64,000 nt of DNA from Flavonifractor sp. An82 (GCF_002159265.1 NZ_NFHG01000006.1:1-64000); one strand, 5' to 3'; positions 26,074 to 36,569 are shown, counted from the first letter of the stretch. The notes: generated from the letters alone by a model not told the origin. Program-made: numbers and translations.

Positions 26074-28071
26074 ATGAAAAAGCCGTTTCGGATCAAATCC
26101 CTGACCGCTGTCACCCTGCTGCTGGCCGGGCTGGCCCTCTTCCTGTGGCTGGTGGGCATGTATCTGCTGACTGCCCTGACGGCGGAACTGGCCGCCGATC
26201 GCTACCTGGAAGACAATGAGGACCGGGCGGAGCTTTTGGCCGGAAACGCCAGGCTCTCCCAGGCCTGGGGGGACCCGGACCTCTATCAGAATTTCTGGGA
26301 GCGAGCGGTATGGGAGACGGTGGCTACAGGGGAATTTGCCTGGGGCACCCCCATCGCCAACGGAAACAGCGGCTTTCTCCAGCGGCGCTACAGTGACCAG
26401 GTCTTTGTAGCCAACGCCGTTTATGACGCTCAGGGCAACTGCCTGGCCGGCAGCTGGGAGGATTTTTTCTACTTTACCGTTTTGACCGAGGACCAGTGGA
26501 AGGCAGGGGAGGAGACGTCCGGCCACTCTGCCAGGGCCCCGTTCCGGCGGGAAAAGCTGGTGGAGGGCGGACTGGAGCTGGTCAAGCATAACCTCCACTT
26601 TGATGCGGCCGCCATGCGATTTACGGGCGTTTATGACGGGACGGAGATGACCCTGGTTCGGGCGGAGTATATCGCCCAGGAAGATCTTTGGGACGTGCTA
26701 CCCCGGAACGGCTCCTATACGGTGTCCAATGTGGTGGAGGAGGCGGGGCTGACCTGGCGCCCGCTCTACGAGGACCCGGAGGCCGTGTCCGCCGGAGCGG
26801 AGCAGGTGACCCTATACGCCGACTATCTGGATGTGTGCTGCCAGGACAAGTCCCCCTCCTTCTCCTACCGGGGGACCCGGTATGACAGTGTGGCCGACAT
26901 GGTGGAGCAGGTGGGGCCAACGCTGGCGGAGGGCAGCCAGAACCTCAGCCGGTACGAGGGTCCGGACCTGCTCATTCTCAGCACCGCTTATTATGAGGAA
27001 TATGAGGGAGAAAGCTACCTGACCGCTCACTACCAGGGGGAGAAGGGGTATGGCGGCGATCAGACAGAGGATGTGCCGGAGCTGCAATTCTATGTGGTCA
27101 GCGCGGCCTGGTGCTCCCCCTGGGAGACCGCCATGGGGGAACTGCGGAACATCTACCTGATTACCTTTGGCCTGGCGGCCCTGCTGGTGCTCTGTGTGCG
27201 GGCCTTCCTGAACCGGCGGCTCATTTGCCCGGTGCGGGAGGTAAGCTGGGGACTCAACCATCCGCAGGCGCGGGCGGAGCCGCCCTATAGAAACGGGGGC
27301 TGGCGGGAGCCGGTAGAGCTGCGCCAGGGGTATTATGACCGGATGGAACAGCTCCGGCTGGCCCGAAACGAAACGACCAGACTCAACACCGCTCTGGACT
27401 ACGCCAAAACAGCCGAGGCCAACCGGCGGCAAATGACCTCCAACATTGCCCATGAGCTGAAGACCCCTCTGGCGGTGATCCACAGCTATGCGGAGGGCCT
27501 GAAGGAGCACATCGCCGAGGAGAAGCGGGACAAATATCTGGACGTGATCCTGGCCGAAACCGGCCGGGTGGACGCCATGGTGCTGGAGATGCTGGATCTG
27601 TCCCGGCTGGAGGCGGGCAAGGTCAAGCTGGCCCGGGACACCTTCTCCCTGACGGAACTGACACGGTCGGTCTTTGAACGGCTGGAGCGGGCGGTGGAGG
27701 AAAAAGAGCTCAAGCTGACCCTGGACCTGAAGGAGGAGTGTACCGTCAATGCCGACGAGAGCCGTATGGCTCAGGTGGTGGAGAACTTTGCCAGCAACGC
27801 GGTGAAGTACACCCCGGAGGGAGGTTCCATCTGGGTGCAGGTGTGGAAGGGCCGGGAGGGTACCTGGTTTTCCATTGAGAATACCTGTACCCCACTGTCC
27901 CGGGAGGAGCTGGACCACGTGTGGGACACCTTTTACCGGGGGGATCAGGCCCGCTCGGGCGGCGGCACCGGCCTGGGTCTGGCCATCGCAAAGAACATCG
28001 TGGAACTCCACGGAGGGAAATGCTCGGCGCGCAATACAAGCAGCGGCGTGGTGTTTTCCTTCTGGCTGTAG
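26074..28071 (+). CDS. Large membrane sensor histidine kinase
   Basis: A 665-residue kinase. Helix 1 is at about 10-35 and a long extracytoplasmic region of about 310 residues follows, far longer than in the other kinases here. Helix 2 is at about 355-380. HisKA has H460 in AHELKTPL, and the ATPase part has ENFASNAVKY, an ENTCTPLSREE box and GGTGLGL. A GVYDGTEMTLVRAEY region and a late AWCSPWETA suggest a double-Cache-like sensor, which is a guess. The start is ATG 26074, 7 bases after GGAGGGG. Confidence 0.9.
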   Translation: MKKPFRIKSLTAVTLLLAGLALFLWLVGMYLLTALTAELAADRYLEDNEDRAELLAGNARLSQAWGDPDLYQNFWERAVWETVATGEFAWGTPIANGNSGFLQRRYSDQVFVANAVYDAQGNCLAGSWEDFFYFTVLTEDQWKAGEETSGHSARAPFRREKLVEGGLELVKHNLHFDAAAMRFTGVYDGTEMTLVRAEYIAQEDLWDVLPRNGSYTVSNVVEEAGLTWRPLYEDPEAVSAGAEQVTLYADYLDVCCQDKSPSFSYRGTRYDSVADMVEQVGPTLAEGSQNLSRYEGPDLLILSTAYYEEYEGESYLTAHYQGEKGYGGDQTEDVPELQFYVVSAAWCSPWETAMGELRNIYLITFGLAALLVLCVRAFLNRRLICPVREVSWGLNHPQARAEPPYRNGGWREPVELRQGYYDRMEQLRLARNETTRLNTALDYAKTAEANRRQMTSNIAHELKTPLAVIHSYAEGLKEHIAEEKRDKYLDVILAETGRVDAMVLEMLDLSRLEAGKVKLARDTFSLTELTRSVFERLERAVEEKELKLTLDLKEECTVNADESRMAQVVENFASNAVKYTPEGGSIWVQVWKGREGTWFSIENTCTPLSREELDHVWDTFYRGDQARSGGGTGLGLAIAKNIVELHGGKCSARNTSSGVVFSFWL

Positions 28072-28110
28072 TGTGCTTCCTTCCGGGCAAATGACCCCTT
28101 CACACAGAAG

Positions 28111-28147
28111 ACCCGGTCTCTCCGTTTACGGAGAGACCGGGTCTTTT
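28111..28147. terminator. Bidirectional terminator
   Basis: 14-bp stem ACCCGGTCTCTCCG / CGGAGAGACCGGGT with loop TTTA and CTTTT after it, between the kinase and the convergent acetyltransferase gene. Confidence 0.92.
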
Positions 28148-28148
28148 A

Positions 28149-28802
28149 TCAGTTGTTGATACTGTGGGTCTGCGCCCCCAAGTCATTCACCAGTTCCTGC
28201 ACCTCATTTACCAACCGGCACAGATGGAAGCCGTCACATACCGCGTGGTGTACCTGTACGGCCAGAGGCAGCAAGGTCCTGCCGCCGTCCTCATAAAACT
28301 TCCCCATGGTAAAAATGGGGGGTAGGTAGTCGTAGCCCTTCTGCAGGTTCAGATTGAACCCTTCAAAGCTGGCCCAGGGGACCATGGATACCGGAAAGGT
28401 ATTTTCGGGGGTATCCGTCCGGGACATCAGGCCCTGCCGATCCCCATAGACGGCCATATCATGCTCGAAGGCGGCGCAGAAAGCGGCATAGTCCGGGGTG
28501 TAGGCGGTCCACAGATTGGAAAAGGTCTCGGTATCTCGGTGAAAGACGGTGTAGCAGGGATGGACCTGGTCATAAAACCCCAGTTCACCTGCCTCGTTGA
28601 TAGCCATACGGAACTCCTGATGGCAGTTCACCGCTGTGGAGAGGGCATACAGCATGGCGGGGTAGAGCTTCTGACCCCGCTGCCTCAGCCTGGTGATGTC
28701 CAGCTTGAACACAGCGCTGTAGGTGCAGGGCACCTGGGTAAAGTAGTGGTCAAAATAGGCGCTGCGGGGCCAGGTTTTCTTGTCGATCCTGGTGAAGAGC
28801 AT
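28149..28802 (-). CDS. Chloramphenicol acetyltransferase-like protein (type A CAT fold)
   Basis: A 217-residue enzyme of the CatA fold, close to the 213-219 of classical CATs, which transfer acetyl from acetyl-CoA to chloramphenicol. The catalytic HHAVCDGFH motif is intact, with H186 as the base and D190 supporting it, and the conserved FTMGKF stretch lies before it. Chromosomal homologues of this kind in gut Clostridia often have unknown natural substrates, so drug resistance should not be assumed. Start at 28802. No mobile element flanks it. Confidence 0.85.
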   Translation of the reverse strand: MLFTRIDKKTWPRSAYFDHYFTQVPCTYSAVFKLDITRLRQRGQKLYPAMLYALSTAVNCHQEFRMAINEAGELGFYDQVHPCYTVFHRDTETFSNLWTAYTPDYAAFCAAFEHDMAVYGDRQGLMSRTDTPENTFPVSMVPWASFEGFNLNLQKGYDYLPPIFTMGKFYEDGGRTLLPLAVQVHHAVCDGFHLCRLVNEVQELVNDLGAQTHSINN

Positions 28803-28877
28803 GGCGCTTGTCCTCCTTTGTCCGGGCTGCTGAGCGTATTATACCGGAGGATCACAGCCCGGTCAATGCCAGTGGGT

Positions 28878-29345
<468 letters not shown>

Positions 29346-29346
29346 G

Positions 29347-30576
29347 TCAAATACCTCCCTGAATTTTGTCGTCGTCGGTCACCTGCTCCAGCAGGTGGCC
29401 CATTTTTTCACGCTTGGTCCACAGATAGAAGTGGTCGTGCTCCTGGGGTGCCACCTCGATGGGTACCCGTTGGGTGATCTCCAGGCCGAAGCCGGACAGG
29501 CCGTAGATCTTGTCCGGATTGTTGGTGAGCAGCCGCAGCTGCTTGACGCCAAGGTCCCGCAAAATCTGAGCCCCGATCCAGTACTCCCGCAGGTCGGGGG
29601 CGAAGCCCAGCTTGATGTTGGCCTCCACCGTGTCATAGCCCTGCTCCTGGAGGGTGTAGGTCTTGAGCTTGTTGATGAGGCCGATGCCCCGGCCCTCCTG
29701 GCGCATGTAGAGCACCACGCCCCGGCCCTCCTGCTCGATGCGCTCCATGGCGGCGGCCAGCTGCTGGCCGCAGTCGCACCGCTGGGAGCCGAACACGTCG
29801 CCGGTGAGGCACTCGGAGTGGACCCGGCACAGTACACCCATGCCGTCCCCAATCTCCCCCTTCACCAGGGCCACATGACTTTCACCGGTGAGATCGTTGG
29901 TGTAGCCGTAGATGGTGAAGTCGCCGTACTTGGTGGGCATCTTGGCCACCGCCTCCCGGACCACATGCTTGTCGTGGAGGCGGCAGTAGTCCTGCAGATC
30001 CTTGATGGTGATGACCTTCACGCCCCAGGTCTCGGCGTTTTGCAGCAGCTCGGTGGTGCGCATCATGGTGCCGTCTTCCCGCATGATCTCGCAGCACAGG
30101 CCGCACTCGGCCAGTCCCGCGTGGCGGCACAGGTCCACTGTGGCCTCGGTGTGGCCGTTGCGGGCCAGTACCCCGCCCCGGCGGGCCACCAGGGGGAACA
30201 CATGGCCGGGCCGGCGGAACTCCTCCGGCTTGGAGTCGGGGGCGGCGCACCGGCGGCAGGTAAAGCCCCGTTCCTCGGCAGAGATGCCGGTGGTGGTGTC
30301 CATATGATCGATGGACACGGTGAAGGCGGTCTGGTGGTTGTCGGTGTTCACCTTCACCATCTGCTCCAGCCCCAGCCGGGCGGCCACCGCCTCCGACATG
30401 GGGGTGCAGATGAGGCCCTTGGCGTGGACCGCCATAAAGTTGACGTTTTCGGTGGTGGCGAACTGGGCGGCGCAGATCAAATCGCCCTCGTTCTCCCGGT
30501 CGGGGTCGTCGATGCACATGATGAGGTGTCCGGCCCGCAGCTCCTCCAGGGCCTCCTCAATGGTGGCAAATCCCAT
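29347..30576 (-). CDS. ribBA: Bifunctional DHBP synthase / GTP cyclohydrolase II
   Basis: A 409-residue fusion supplying both branches of riboflavin synthesis. The N-terminal DHBP synthase (about 1-205) has [10 protein letters not shown] and the GHTEATVDL substrate box. The C-terminal GTP cyclohydrolase II (about 208-400) has the zinc ligands in [11 protein letters not shown] and an upstream Cys in VHSECLTGD, then QEGRGIGL. The length fits the family. It lies between ribE (15 bases) and ribH (1 base). Confidence 0.97.
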   Translation of the reverse strand: MGFATIEEALEELRAGHLIMCIDDPDRENEGDLICAAQFATTENVNFMAVHAKGLICTPMSEAVAARLGLEQMVKVNTDNHQTAFTVSIDHMDTTTGISAEERGFTCRRCAAPDSKPEEFRRPGHVFPLVARRGGVLARNGHTEATVDLCRHAGLAECGLCCEIMREDGTMMRTTELLQNAETWGVKVITIKDLQDYCRLHDKHVVREAVAKMPTKYGDFTIYGYTNDLTGESHVALVKGEIGDGMGVLCRVHSECLTGDVFGSQRCDCGQQLAAAMERIEQEGRGVVLYMRQEGRGIGLINKLKTYTLQEQGYDTVEANIKLGFAPDLREYWIGAQILRDLGVKQLRLLTNNPDKIYGLSGFGLEITQRVPIEVAPQEHDHFYLWTKREKMGHLLEQVTDDDKIQGGI

Positions 30577-30591
30577 GGTATGTATCCTCCT

Positions 30592-31221
30592 TTAAAATCC
30601 GTGCTGGGCCAGAAATTCCATAGTGATGCCGGTTGACCTAGAAGTCTCCCGGCCCAGCAGTCTGGCCACGTATTTTCCCAAAATGTCGGTCTCCAGGTTG
30701 ACGGTGTCCCCGGCACGCCGGTCCAGCAGGGTGGTCTGGGCTCCGGTGTGGGGAATGATGGAGACAGAAAAGTCCCGGTCGGTGACAGCGGCCACCGTCA
30801 GGCTGATGCCGTCGATGGCGATGGAGCCCTTCTCCACAATGCCTGCCAGCAGCTCCGGGGCGGCGGCTATGGTTACCCACACCGCATTGCCCTCCCGCCG
30901 AAGGAAACTTACCGTACCGGTGCCGTCGATGTGGCCGGTGACGATATGCCCGCCGAAGCGGCCGTCGGCCGCCATGGCCCGCTCCAGATTGACCTGGGAG
31001 CCGGGACGGAGTCCGCCCAGTCCGGTGCGGCGGAAGGTCTCGGGCATCACGTCGGCGGTGAAACCGGCGGGAGAGAGGGCGGTCACCGTGAGGCACACCC
31101 CGTTCACCGCGATGGAGTCTCCCAGGCGGGTGCCCTCCAGCACCGTGCGGGCGGCCAGCTCCAGACTGCCGGGGCCCAGCTTGCGGACGGTGCCCAATTC
31201 CTCAATGATCCCTGTGAACAT
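30592..31221 (-). CDS. ribE: Riboflavin synthase alpha subunit
   Basis: A 209-residue enzyme converting two lumazines to riboflavin. The two lumazine-binding halves are visible as a repeat: MFTGIIEELG and VNGVCLTV in the first, GHIDGTG and IDGISLTV in the second. It overlaps the end of ribD by 20 bases. Symbol ribE follows the Bacillus/Clostridium use (ribC/ribE for the alpha subunit elsewhere). Confidence 0.96.
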   Translation of the reverse strand: MFTGIIEELGTVRKLGPGSLELAARTVLEGTRLGDSIAVNGVCLTVTALSPAGFTADVMPETFRRTGLGGLRPGSQVNLERAMAADGRFGGHIVTGHIDGTGTVSFLRREGNAVWVTIAAAPELLAGIVEKGSIAIDGISLTVAAVTDRDFSVSIIPHTGAQTTLLDRRAGDTVNLETDILGKYVARLLGRETSRSTGITMEFLAQHGF

Positions 31222-32308
31222 GTTGTATCACCTCGTATTCCAGCAGAAGATCCTCCCCCATGGGGGTACAGGTGGGGGGAGAGAGTCGCCAGCACTGATC
31301 GGGGGAGTCCACTCCCACGCCCTCCACCGGGCTTTTGGCGTCTGCCCCGCCGAAGAGCTTGGGGGCCAGATAGCAGTATACCTTGTGGACCAGGCCCTGC
31401 CGCAGCATGGACTCGTTGAGCCCGCCGCCCCCTTCCAGCAGAATACCGTCGATCTCCCGCTTCCCCAGCTCCGCCATCAGGGCGGGCAGGTCCACTCGGC
31501 CGTCGGGGCCGGGCAGGTCCAGCACGGTGATCCCCAACTCCTCCAGTGCCGTTCGCTTGTCCCGATCAGGGGAGGCGCAGGCTATGATGGTGGGTACCTC
31601 TTTTGCGGTGCGGCACAGGTTGGAGTCCAACGGGTTACGCAGGTGGGAGTCGCAGACGATGCGCACCGGGTTCCGACCGCCGTCCATGCGGCAGGTCAGC
31701 ATGGGATCGTCCTGAAGCACCGTGCCGATGCCAGCCAGAATACCCCGGTACTGGTGGCGCAGGGTGTGGACGTGGGAGCGGGCAGTCTCGCCGGTGACCC
31801 ACTGGGACAGGCCGGTGTGGCAGGCGATTTTGCCGTCGGCGGTCATGGCGTACTTCATGGCCACGTAGGGGGTTTTGTGGGTGATGTAGTGGAAAAACAC
31901 CGGGTTGAGGGCGTCGCATTGGTTACGCATGAAGTCCTCTTCCACCGTGACTCCAGCCTGCCGCAGCAGGGCAGCCCCCTTGCCGTGGACCAGGGGATTG
32001 GGGTCCCGGGAGCCGATGACCACCCGGCGGATGCCCGCCTCCAGAATGGCCTGGGTACAGGGGGGCTGACGGCCCTGATGGCAGCAGGGCTCCAGCGTGA
32101 CGTACAGCGTGGCCCCCGCCGGGTCCTCCGTGCAGGCGGCCAGGGCCTCCCGCTCGGCGTGGAGACCGCCGCAGCGGCGGTGCCAGCCCTGACCGATGAT
32201 GCGGCCCTCCTTCACCAGCACCGCCCCCACCAGAGGGTTGGGGCTGGTCCAGCCGGTGCCATTGCGGGCCAGCTTGATGGCCAACGCCATGCAGTCGGTA
32301 TCGTTCAT
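31202..32308 (-). CDS. ribD: Bifunctional pyrimidine deaminase/reductase RibD
   Basis: A 368-residue protein catalysing the second and third steps of riboflavin synthesis. The N-terminal deaminase (about 1-145) has the zinc motifs HAEREAL and PCCHQGRQPPC. The C-terminal reductase (about 147-365) has KYAMTADGKIA and GGGGLNESML. The start at 32308 was chosen because GGAGGGACAAG precedes it; the longer frame runs through the riboswitch terminator. First gene of the rib operon. Confidence 0.96.
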   Translation of the reverse strand: MNDTDCMALAIKLARNGTGWTSPNPLVGAVLVKEGRIIGQGWHRRCGGLHAEREALAACTEDPAGATLYVTLEPCCHQGRQPPCTQAILEAGIRRVVIGSRDPNPLVHGKGAALLRQAGVTVEEDFMRNQCDALNPVFFHYITHKTPYVAMKYAMTADGKIACHTGLSQWVTGETARSHVHTLRHQYRGILAGIGTVLQDDPMLTCRMDGGRNPVRIVCDSHLRNPLDSNLCRTAKEVPTIIACASPDRDKRTALEELGITVLDLPGPDGRVDLPALMAELGKREIDGILLEGGGGLNESMLRQGLVHKVYCYLAPKLFGGADAKSPVEGVGVDSPDQCWRLSPPTCTPMGEDLLLEYEVIQHVHRDH

Positions 32309-32334
32309 GATGGCTTGTCCCTCCTTTTTCGGGA

Positions 32335-32370
32335 CGAAAAAAGCGCCCCGAAGCAACTTCGGGGCGCTGA
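32335..32370 (-). terminator. Riboswitch-controlled terminator of the rib operon
   Basis: On the minus strand AGCGCCCCGAAG / CTTCGGGGCGCT (32368-32342) is followed by a T run (32341-32335), between the FMN aptamer and ribD. It should form when FMN is bound and stop transcription before ribD. Confidence 0.88.
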
Positions 32371-32428
32371 GAAAGCAACTGCGGGGCGGGGTAAAAAACC
32401 ATAAGAAAAGGGATATATTCATTCCCGC

Positions 32429-32542
32429 CGGCGTCTTCTTCCATCCAGACTTTAACTGTCGGTTTTGGAATCACACCAAATCCTGCGCTTGCGCGCTCGC
32501 GGACTTTACCGCCGATCGGGAATTTCACCCTGCCCTGAAGAC
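32429..32542 (-). promoter_or_regulatory. FMN riboswitch (RFN element)
   Basis: The minus strand from 32542 to 32429 carries the RFN core in order: GGGCAGGGTGAAATTCCC, GATCGGCGGTAAAGTC, CGCGAG, GGTGTGATTCC, CCGACAGTTAAAGTC and GGATGGAAGAAG. It lies upstream of ribD and is followed by a terminator, so the operon should be shut off at high FMN. Confidence 0.97.
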
Positions 32543-32597
32543 TGCATATGAACTTGTTGGCCTTATCATAGCACCGGATGGCAAACCTGTCAACCGG

Positions 32598-33983
32598 TTA
32601 TTTATCCACGCTGGGGATCTCGGTGGTGTCCACCTCGTCCAGATGGTTCAGATAATGCCTGGTCTCTTTGGCGATGACGCCGGAGAGGAGAAGCACCGCA
32701 ATCAGGTTGGGAATGGCCATAAAGGCGTTGAGAATGTCGGCGATGGTCCACACCAGATCCAGGGCCAGCACCGGGCCCACCACCACGACCGCCACGAAGA
32801 GGATCTTGTAGGGCAGGATGGCCTTCTTGCCCCACAGGTACTGGGCGCAGCGCTCACCGTAGTAGGACCAGCCCAGGATGGTGGACCAGGCGAAGGTGAT
32901 GATGCCGATGACCAGAATAACGGGGCCCAGTACGGGGATCTGGGCAAAGGCCAGGGTGGTCAGCTTGCCGCCGTCGGTGACATCGGCCATGTTGATGGAG
33001 GGATTTTTCATGATGGTGGAAACCAGCACCAGACCGGTCATGAGGCACACCACCACGGTGTCCCAGAAGGTGCCGGTGGCGGAGACCAGAGCCTGTCGCA
33101 CCGGGTTGCGGGTCTGGGCGGCAGAGGCCACCAGGGGGGCGGAGCCCATGCCGGACTCGTTGGAGAACAGGCCCCGGGCCACGCCGAAGCGCATGGCGAT
33201 CATCAGGCCCTGACCCACCAGACCGCCGGCTACCGCGCCGGGGGTAAAGGCCAGGCGGATGATGGCGCCGATGGCGGGGAGAATGAAGTCGTAGTTGAAG
33301 CCCAGGATGATGATGCAGCCCAGCACATAGAAGATGGCCATAAAGGGCACCAGCTTCTCACACACTCTGGCAATGGAACTGATGCCGCCGATGATGACAA
33401 TGGCGGTGAGCAGGCCGCCCACAATGCCGATGACGATGGGCGGGATGGAGAAGGGCACGTTGTTCTGGATGACCTCGGCGATGGCGTTGATCTGGGTGCC
33501 GCAGCCAATGCCGAAGGAGGCCAGGGCGGCCAGGGCGGCAAAGAGGACGCCCAGCCATTTCAGACCCAGGCCCCGCTCCAGAGCGTACATGGCGCCGCCC
33601 TGCATTTTGCCGTCGGGAGTGCGCACCCGATACTTGACGGCGATGAGGGACTCGGCATACTTAGTGGCGATGCCGAAGATGCCGGCGATCCAGCACCAGA
33701 ACACTGCGCCGGGGCCGCCCAGGAAGATGGCGGTACCCACGCCGATAATATTGCCGGTGCCGATGGTGGAGGCCAGGGCGGTGGTGAGGGCCTGGAACTG
33801 GCTCACATCGCCGGGGGAGTCCGGGTCACGGGTCACCGACAGACGAACGCCGGTGAAGGTCTTGCGCTGGATGAAGCCGGTACGCACCGTCATAAACAGG
33901 TGGGTGCCCAGCAGCAGGACGATCATGGGAATGCCCCAGATAAAGTCGTCCAGCCAGTTGAGGAAGGATACGATCATGTCCAT
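32598..33983 (-). CDS. Alanine/glycine:cation symporter (AGCS family)
   Basis: A 461-residue membrane transporter with about eleven helices. AGCS signatures are STIGTGNIIGVGTAIFLGGPGAVFW and the following KYAESLIAVKYR, then GxMYALERGLG. It takes up alanine or glycine with sodium or protons. The start at 33983 (MDMIV) could also be the second Met. It lies 30 bases after topB, so it may share its transcript. Confidence 0.93.
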   Translation of the reverse strand: MDMIVSFLNWLDDFIWGIPMIVLLLGTHLFMTVRTGFIQRKTFTGVRLSVTRDPDSPGDVSQFQALTTALASTIGTGNIIGVGTAIFLGGPGAVFWCWIAGIFGIATKYAESLIAVKYRVRTPDGKMQGGAMYALERGLGLKWLGVLFAALAALASFGIGCGTQINAIAEVIQNNVPFSIPPIVIGIVGGLLTAIVIIGGISSIARVCEKLVPFMAIFYVLGCIIILGFNYDFILPAIGAIIRLAFTPGAVAGGLVGQGLMIAMRFGVARGLFSNESGMGSAPLVASAAQTRNPVRQALVSATGTFWDTVVVCLMTGLVLVSTIMKNPSINMADVTDGGKLTTLAFAQIPVLGPVILVIGIITFAWSTILGWSYYGERCAQYLWGKKAILPYKILFVAVVVVGPVLALDLVWTIADILNAFMAIPNLIAVLLLSGVIAKETRHYLNHLDEVDTTEIPSVDK

Positions 33984-34013
33984 ACAAACCCCTCTTTTCT
34001 CTCTGTTTCTCTC

Positions 34014-36194
34014 TTATTTGTTCTGTTCCAGCCACTTTTTCAGCTGTTCCGCCATGGCGGAATTGCCGGAATCCTGCCGCTGCTCCTGCTGCTGGAGGTA
34101 GCGGCGCACATCTCCCTTGCCGGCGGACTTGCTCTCCCGCCGCTTCTTGAAGTCGCTGAGCCGCTCCCGGTAGCCGCACACACAGGCGAAGAGCTGCTTG
34201 TCCCCCTCGCCCCGCAGCTCCATCTTTTTGTGGCAGTTGGGGCAGCGGGCGTTGGTGGTCTGGGTCACTGAGCGGCGGTAGCCGCATTCCCGGTCGGGGC
34301 ACACCAGCAGCTTACCCCGCTTGCCCTTGACACTGAGCAGGAACTTGCCGCAGTCGGGGCACTTCTCCCGGGTCACATTGTCGTGGGTGTAGGTGGCGTC
34401 GCTGGCCTTGACCTCGGCCACCAGGTGGGAGGCGTAGCCCTTCATCTCTCCCACGAAGGCGTCCTCCTGCTCCTTGCCCTGGGCGATGTCCCCCAGCCGT
34501 TTTTCCCATTTGGCGGTGAGGGAGGCCGAGCGCAGGTCGGCGGGGGCCAGCCCCACCACCTGAATGCCCTTGGAGGTGGGCACCAGCTCCTTGCCCCGCC
34601 GCTCGATGTAGAAGGCGGAGAACAGCTTTTCGATGATGTCCGCCCGGGTAGCGGGAGTACCCAGGCCGCCGGTCTCATCCAGGATCTTGCTCTGGTCCCT
34701 GCCCTTCACCTGGGCGGCGGGGTGCTCCATGGCGGTGAGAAGGGTGGCTTCGGTGTACCGCTTGGGGGGTGCGGTCTTGCCGGAGTTGATCCGGACAGAC
34801 TGGACCGTCAGCTTGTCTCCCTGTTTCAGGTCGGGGAGAGACTGCTCCCACTCCTCCTCGCCGTCTTCCTCCTCCAGGTCGAAGGAGCGGTCATAGGCAG
34901 CCTTCCAGCCCAACTCCTTGACAAGCTTACCTTTGGCGTAGAAACTCTCGCCGTCGATGGTCAGCTTGAGGGAGACCTCTTCATACTCAAAGGGGGGCAG
35001 CAGTACCGCCAGAAACCGGCGGGCCACCAGATCAAAGATATTGCGCTCGGGACCACTGAGCCGCCACAGCTCTACCTGATCCTCGGTGGGGATGATGGCG
35101 TGGTGGTCGCTCACCTTAGCGTTGTTCACCAGGTAGCGGGTCTGGAGGGGACGGCGGGTCATGATCTGCCGGGCCAGGGGGGCGTACTCGTCGATCATGA
35201 CGCTGCGCAGCCGCTCAGGCAGGGTGGGTACCACGTCGTCGGAGATATAGCGGGAGTCGGTGCGGGGATAGGTAAGGATCTTGTGGACCTCATACAGGTT
35301 CTGCATCACCGACAGGGTCTCCTTGGCGGAGTAGGCGTATTTCTTGTTGGCGTCCCGCTGCAGCTCGGTGAGATCATAGGCAGCCGGAGGCGGAGTCTGC
35401 TTCCAGGTCCGCTTGATCTCGGTGACAAGAGCAGTCTTGCCGCTCAAGCGGGCGACAAGTGCTTCTGCTTGCTCCATATTGAAAATACGGGCCTGTCCGT
35501 CTTTATCCCGCCATGTAGCCGTAAAGCCTGGAAGCTTGACGGATACGGTGAAGAATTCCTTGGGCTGGAACTTGCGGATCTCCTCTTCCCGGTCGACGAT
35601 GAGAGCCAGGGTGGGGGTCTGGACCCGGCCGGCGGAGAGCTGGGCGTTGTACTTGCAGGTGAGGGCCCGGGTGACGTTGAGGCCCACTACCCAGTCGGCC
35701 ACGCTGCGGGCCCGGGCGGAGTGGTACAGATTGTCGTAGTCGGCAGCGGGGCGCAGGTGGGCGAAGCCCTCTTTGATGGCCTTGTCGGTCTGGGAGGAGA
35801 TCCACAGCCGCTTGGCCGGTTTCTTCCAGCCCGCCTTCTCCATGATCCACCGGGCCACCAGCTCGCCTTCCCGGCCGGCGTCGGTGGCGATGACCAGATC
35901 GGACACATCTCCCCGGCGCATGAGGGACTGCACCGCCCGGAACTGGCGGCCGGACTGGGGGATGACCACCGTTTTCATCCTGTCGGGCAGCATGGGCAGG
36001 GTGAGCAGATCCCACTTGGCCCAGGCCTTGTCGTAGTCCTCCGGGGGCGCCAGCTCTACCAGATGGCCCAGGGCCCAGGTGACGATGTAGCGCTCTCCCT
36101 CCAGAAAGCCCTCGCCGGATTTTTTACAACCCAGCACACGGGCCAATTCCCGCGCTACCGAGGGCTTTTCCGCCAATACCAAAGTTTTAGACAT
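34014..36194 (-). CDS. topB: DNA topoisomerase III
   Basis: A 726-residue type IA topoisomerase that decatenates DNA with single-strand passage. The Toprim domain (about 3-150) has EKPSVA and ATDAGREGE. The active-site tyrosine is Y309 in YPRTDSR. After the central domains the C-terminus has two Cys-rich zinc ribbons (about 620-650 and 660-680: CPDCGK..., CPNCHK...). The start at 36194 follows AGGAGA and gives MSKTLVLAEKPS; the longer frame from 36257 has no homology. Confidence 0.96.
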   Translation of the reverse strand: MSKTLVLAEKPSVARELARVLGCKKSGEGFLEGERYIVTWALGHLVELAPPEDYDKAWAKWDLLTLPMLPDRMKTVVIPQSGRQFRAVQSLMRRGDVSDLVIATDAGREGELVARWIMEKAGWKKPAKRLWISSQTDKAIKEGFAHLRPAADYDNLYHSARARSVADWVVGLNVTRALTCKYNAQLSAGRVQTPTLALIVDREEEIRKFQPKEFFTVSVKLPGFTATWRDKDGQARIFNMEQAEALVARLSGKTALVTEIKRTWKQTPPPAAYDLTELQRDANKKYAYSAKETLSVMQNLYEVHKILTYPRTDSRYISDDVVPTLPERLRSVMIDEYAPLARQIMTRRPLQTRYLVNNAKVSDHHAIIPTEDQVELWRLSGPERNIFDLVARRFLAVLLPPFEYEEVSLKLTIDGESFYAKGKLVKELGWKAAYDRSFDLEEEDGEEEWEQSLPDLKQGDKLTVQSVRINSGKTAPPKRYTEATLLTAMEHPAAQVKGRDQSKILDETGGLGTPATRADIIEKLFSAFYIERRGKELVPTSKGIQVVGLAPADLRSASLTAKWEKRLGDIAQGKEQEDAFVGEMKGYASHLVAEVKASDATYTHDNVTREKCPDCGKFLLSVKGKRGKLLVCPDRECGYRRSVTQTTNARCPNCHKKMELRGEGDKQLFACVCGYRERLSDFKKRRESKSAGKGDVRRYLQQQEQRQDSGNSAMAEQLKKWLEQNK

Positions 36195-36324
36195 ATTGTT
36201 TCTCCTAACCGCCGGAAACCGGCGTTTTTCGCGGTTTTCTCCCGTTGACTTTTTCATAGCCGGCTGGTATCTTTAAGCCAGAAGGAAGCCCCGGTTGTTG
36301 TGCTGACTGAGAAAGGAGTACAGC

Positions 36325-36531
36325 ATGAGTGCGTTGGGAATGAATGGTGCCTTTGCCATGATGCAGGCCAGACTGAGTCAGAACCTCCCCCCCGAGGACC
36401 GGATGGATGCCACCGAGCGGGCCTGCCGCAGGCGGGCCAGGGACGCCGAGTGGAACTTCCGTGTATCCAAGGGATACGAAAAGGACACCTTCTGGAACCG
36501 GGTCAAGTTCAACATGACCCACAAAGACTGA
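36325..36531 (+). CDS. Small hypothetical protein
   Basis: A 68-residue protein, rich in Met at the start and in Arg/Lys later (RACRRRARDAEWN), with no membrane segment and no known family. It is supported as a gene by AAAGGAGT 7 bases before the ATG, codon use like the neighbours, and a terminator 12 bases after the stop. Divergent from topB. Function unknown. Confidence 0.6.
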   Translation: MSALGMNGAFAMMQARLSQNLPPEDRMDATERACRRRARDAEWNFRVSKGYEKDTFWNRVKFNMTHKD

Positions 36532-36542
36532 GTTGATATGCT

Positions 36543-36569
36543 GCCGCAGGCTCTGCCTGCGGCTTTTCT
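36543..36569 (+). terminator. Rho-independent terminator
   Basis: Stem GCCGCAGG / CCTGCGGC with loop CTCTG, followed by TTTTCTT, after the small hypothetical gene and abutting the end of hxlR. Confidence 0.85.

Noticed and set aside
28149-28802. The acetyltransferase as a mobile antibiotic-resistance cassette
   Set aside because: No insertion sequence, integron or plasmid gene flanks it, composition is like the chromosome, and it is tucked against a native terminator. A chromosomal CAT-fold enzyme is the safer call.
32196-34271. Long plus-strand frame through the rib leader and alanine symporter
   Set aside because: It runs antisense through the FMN riboswitch and two real genes; no ribosome binding site or family match.
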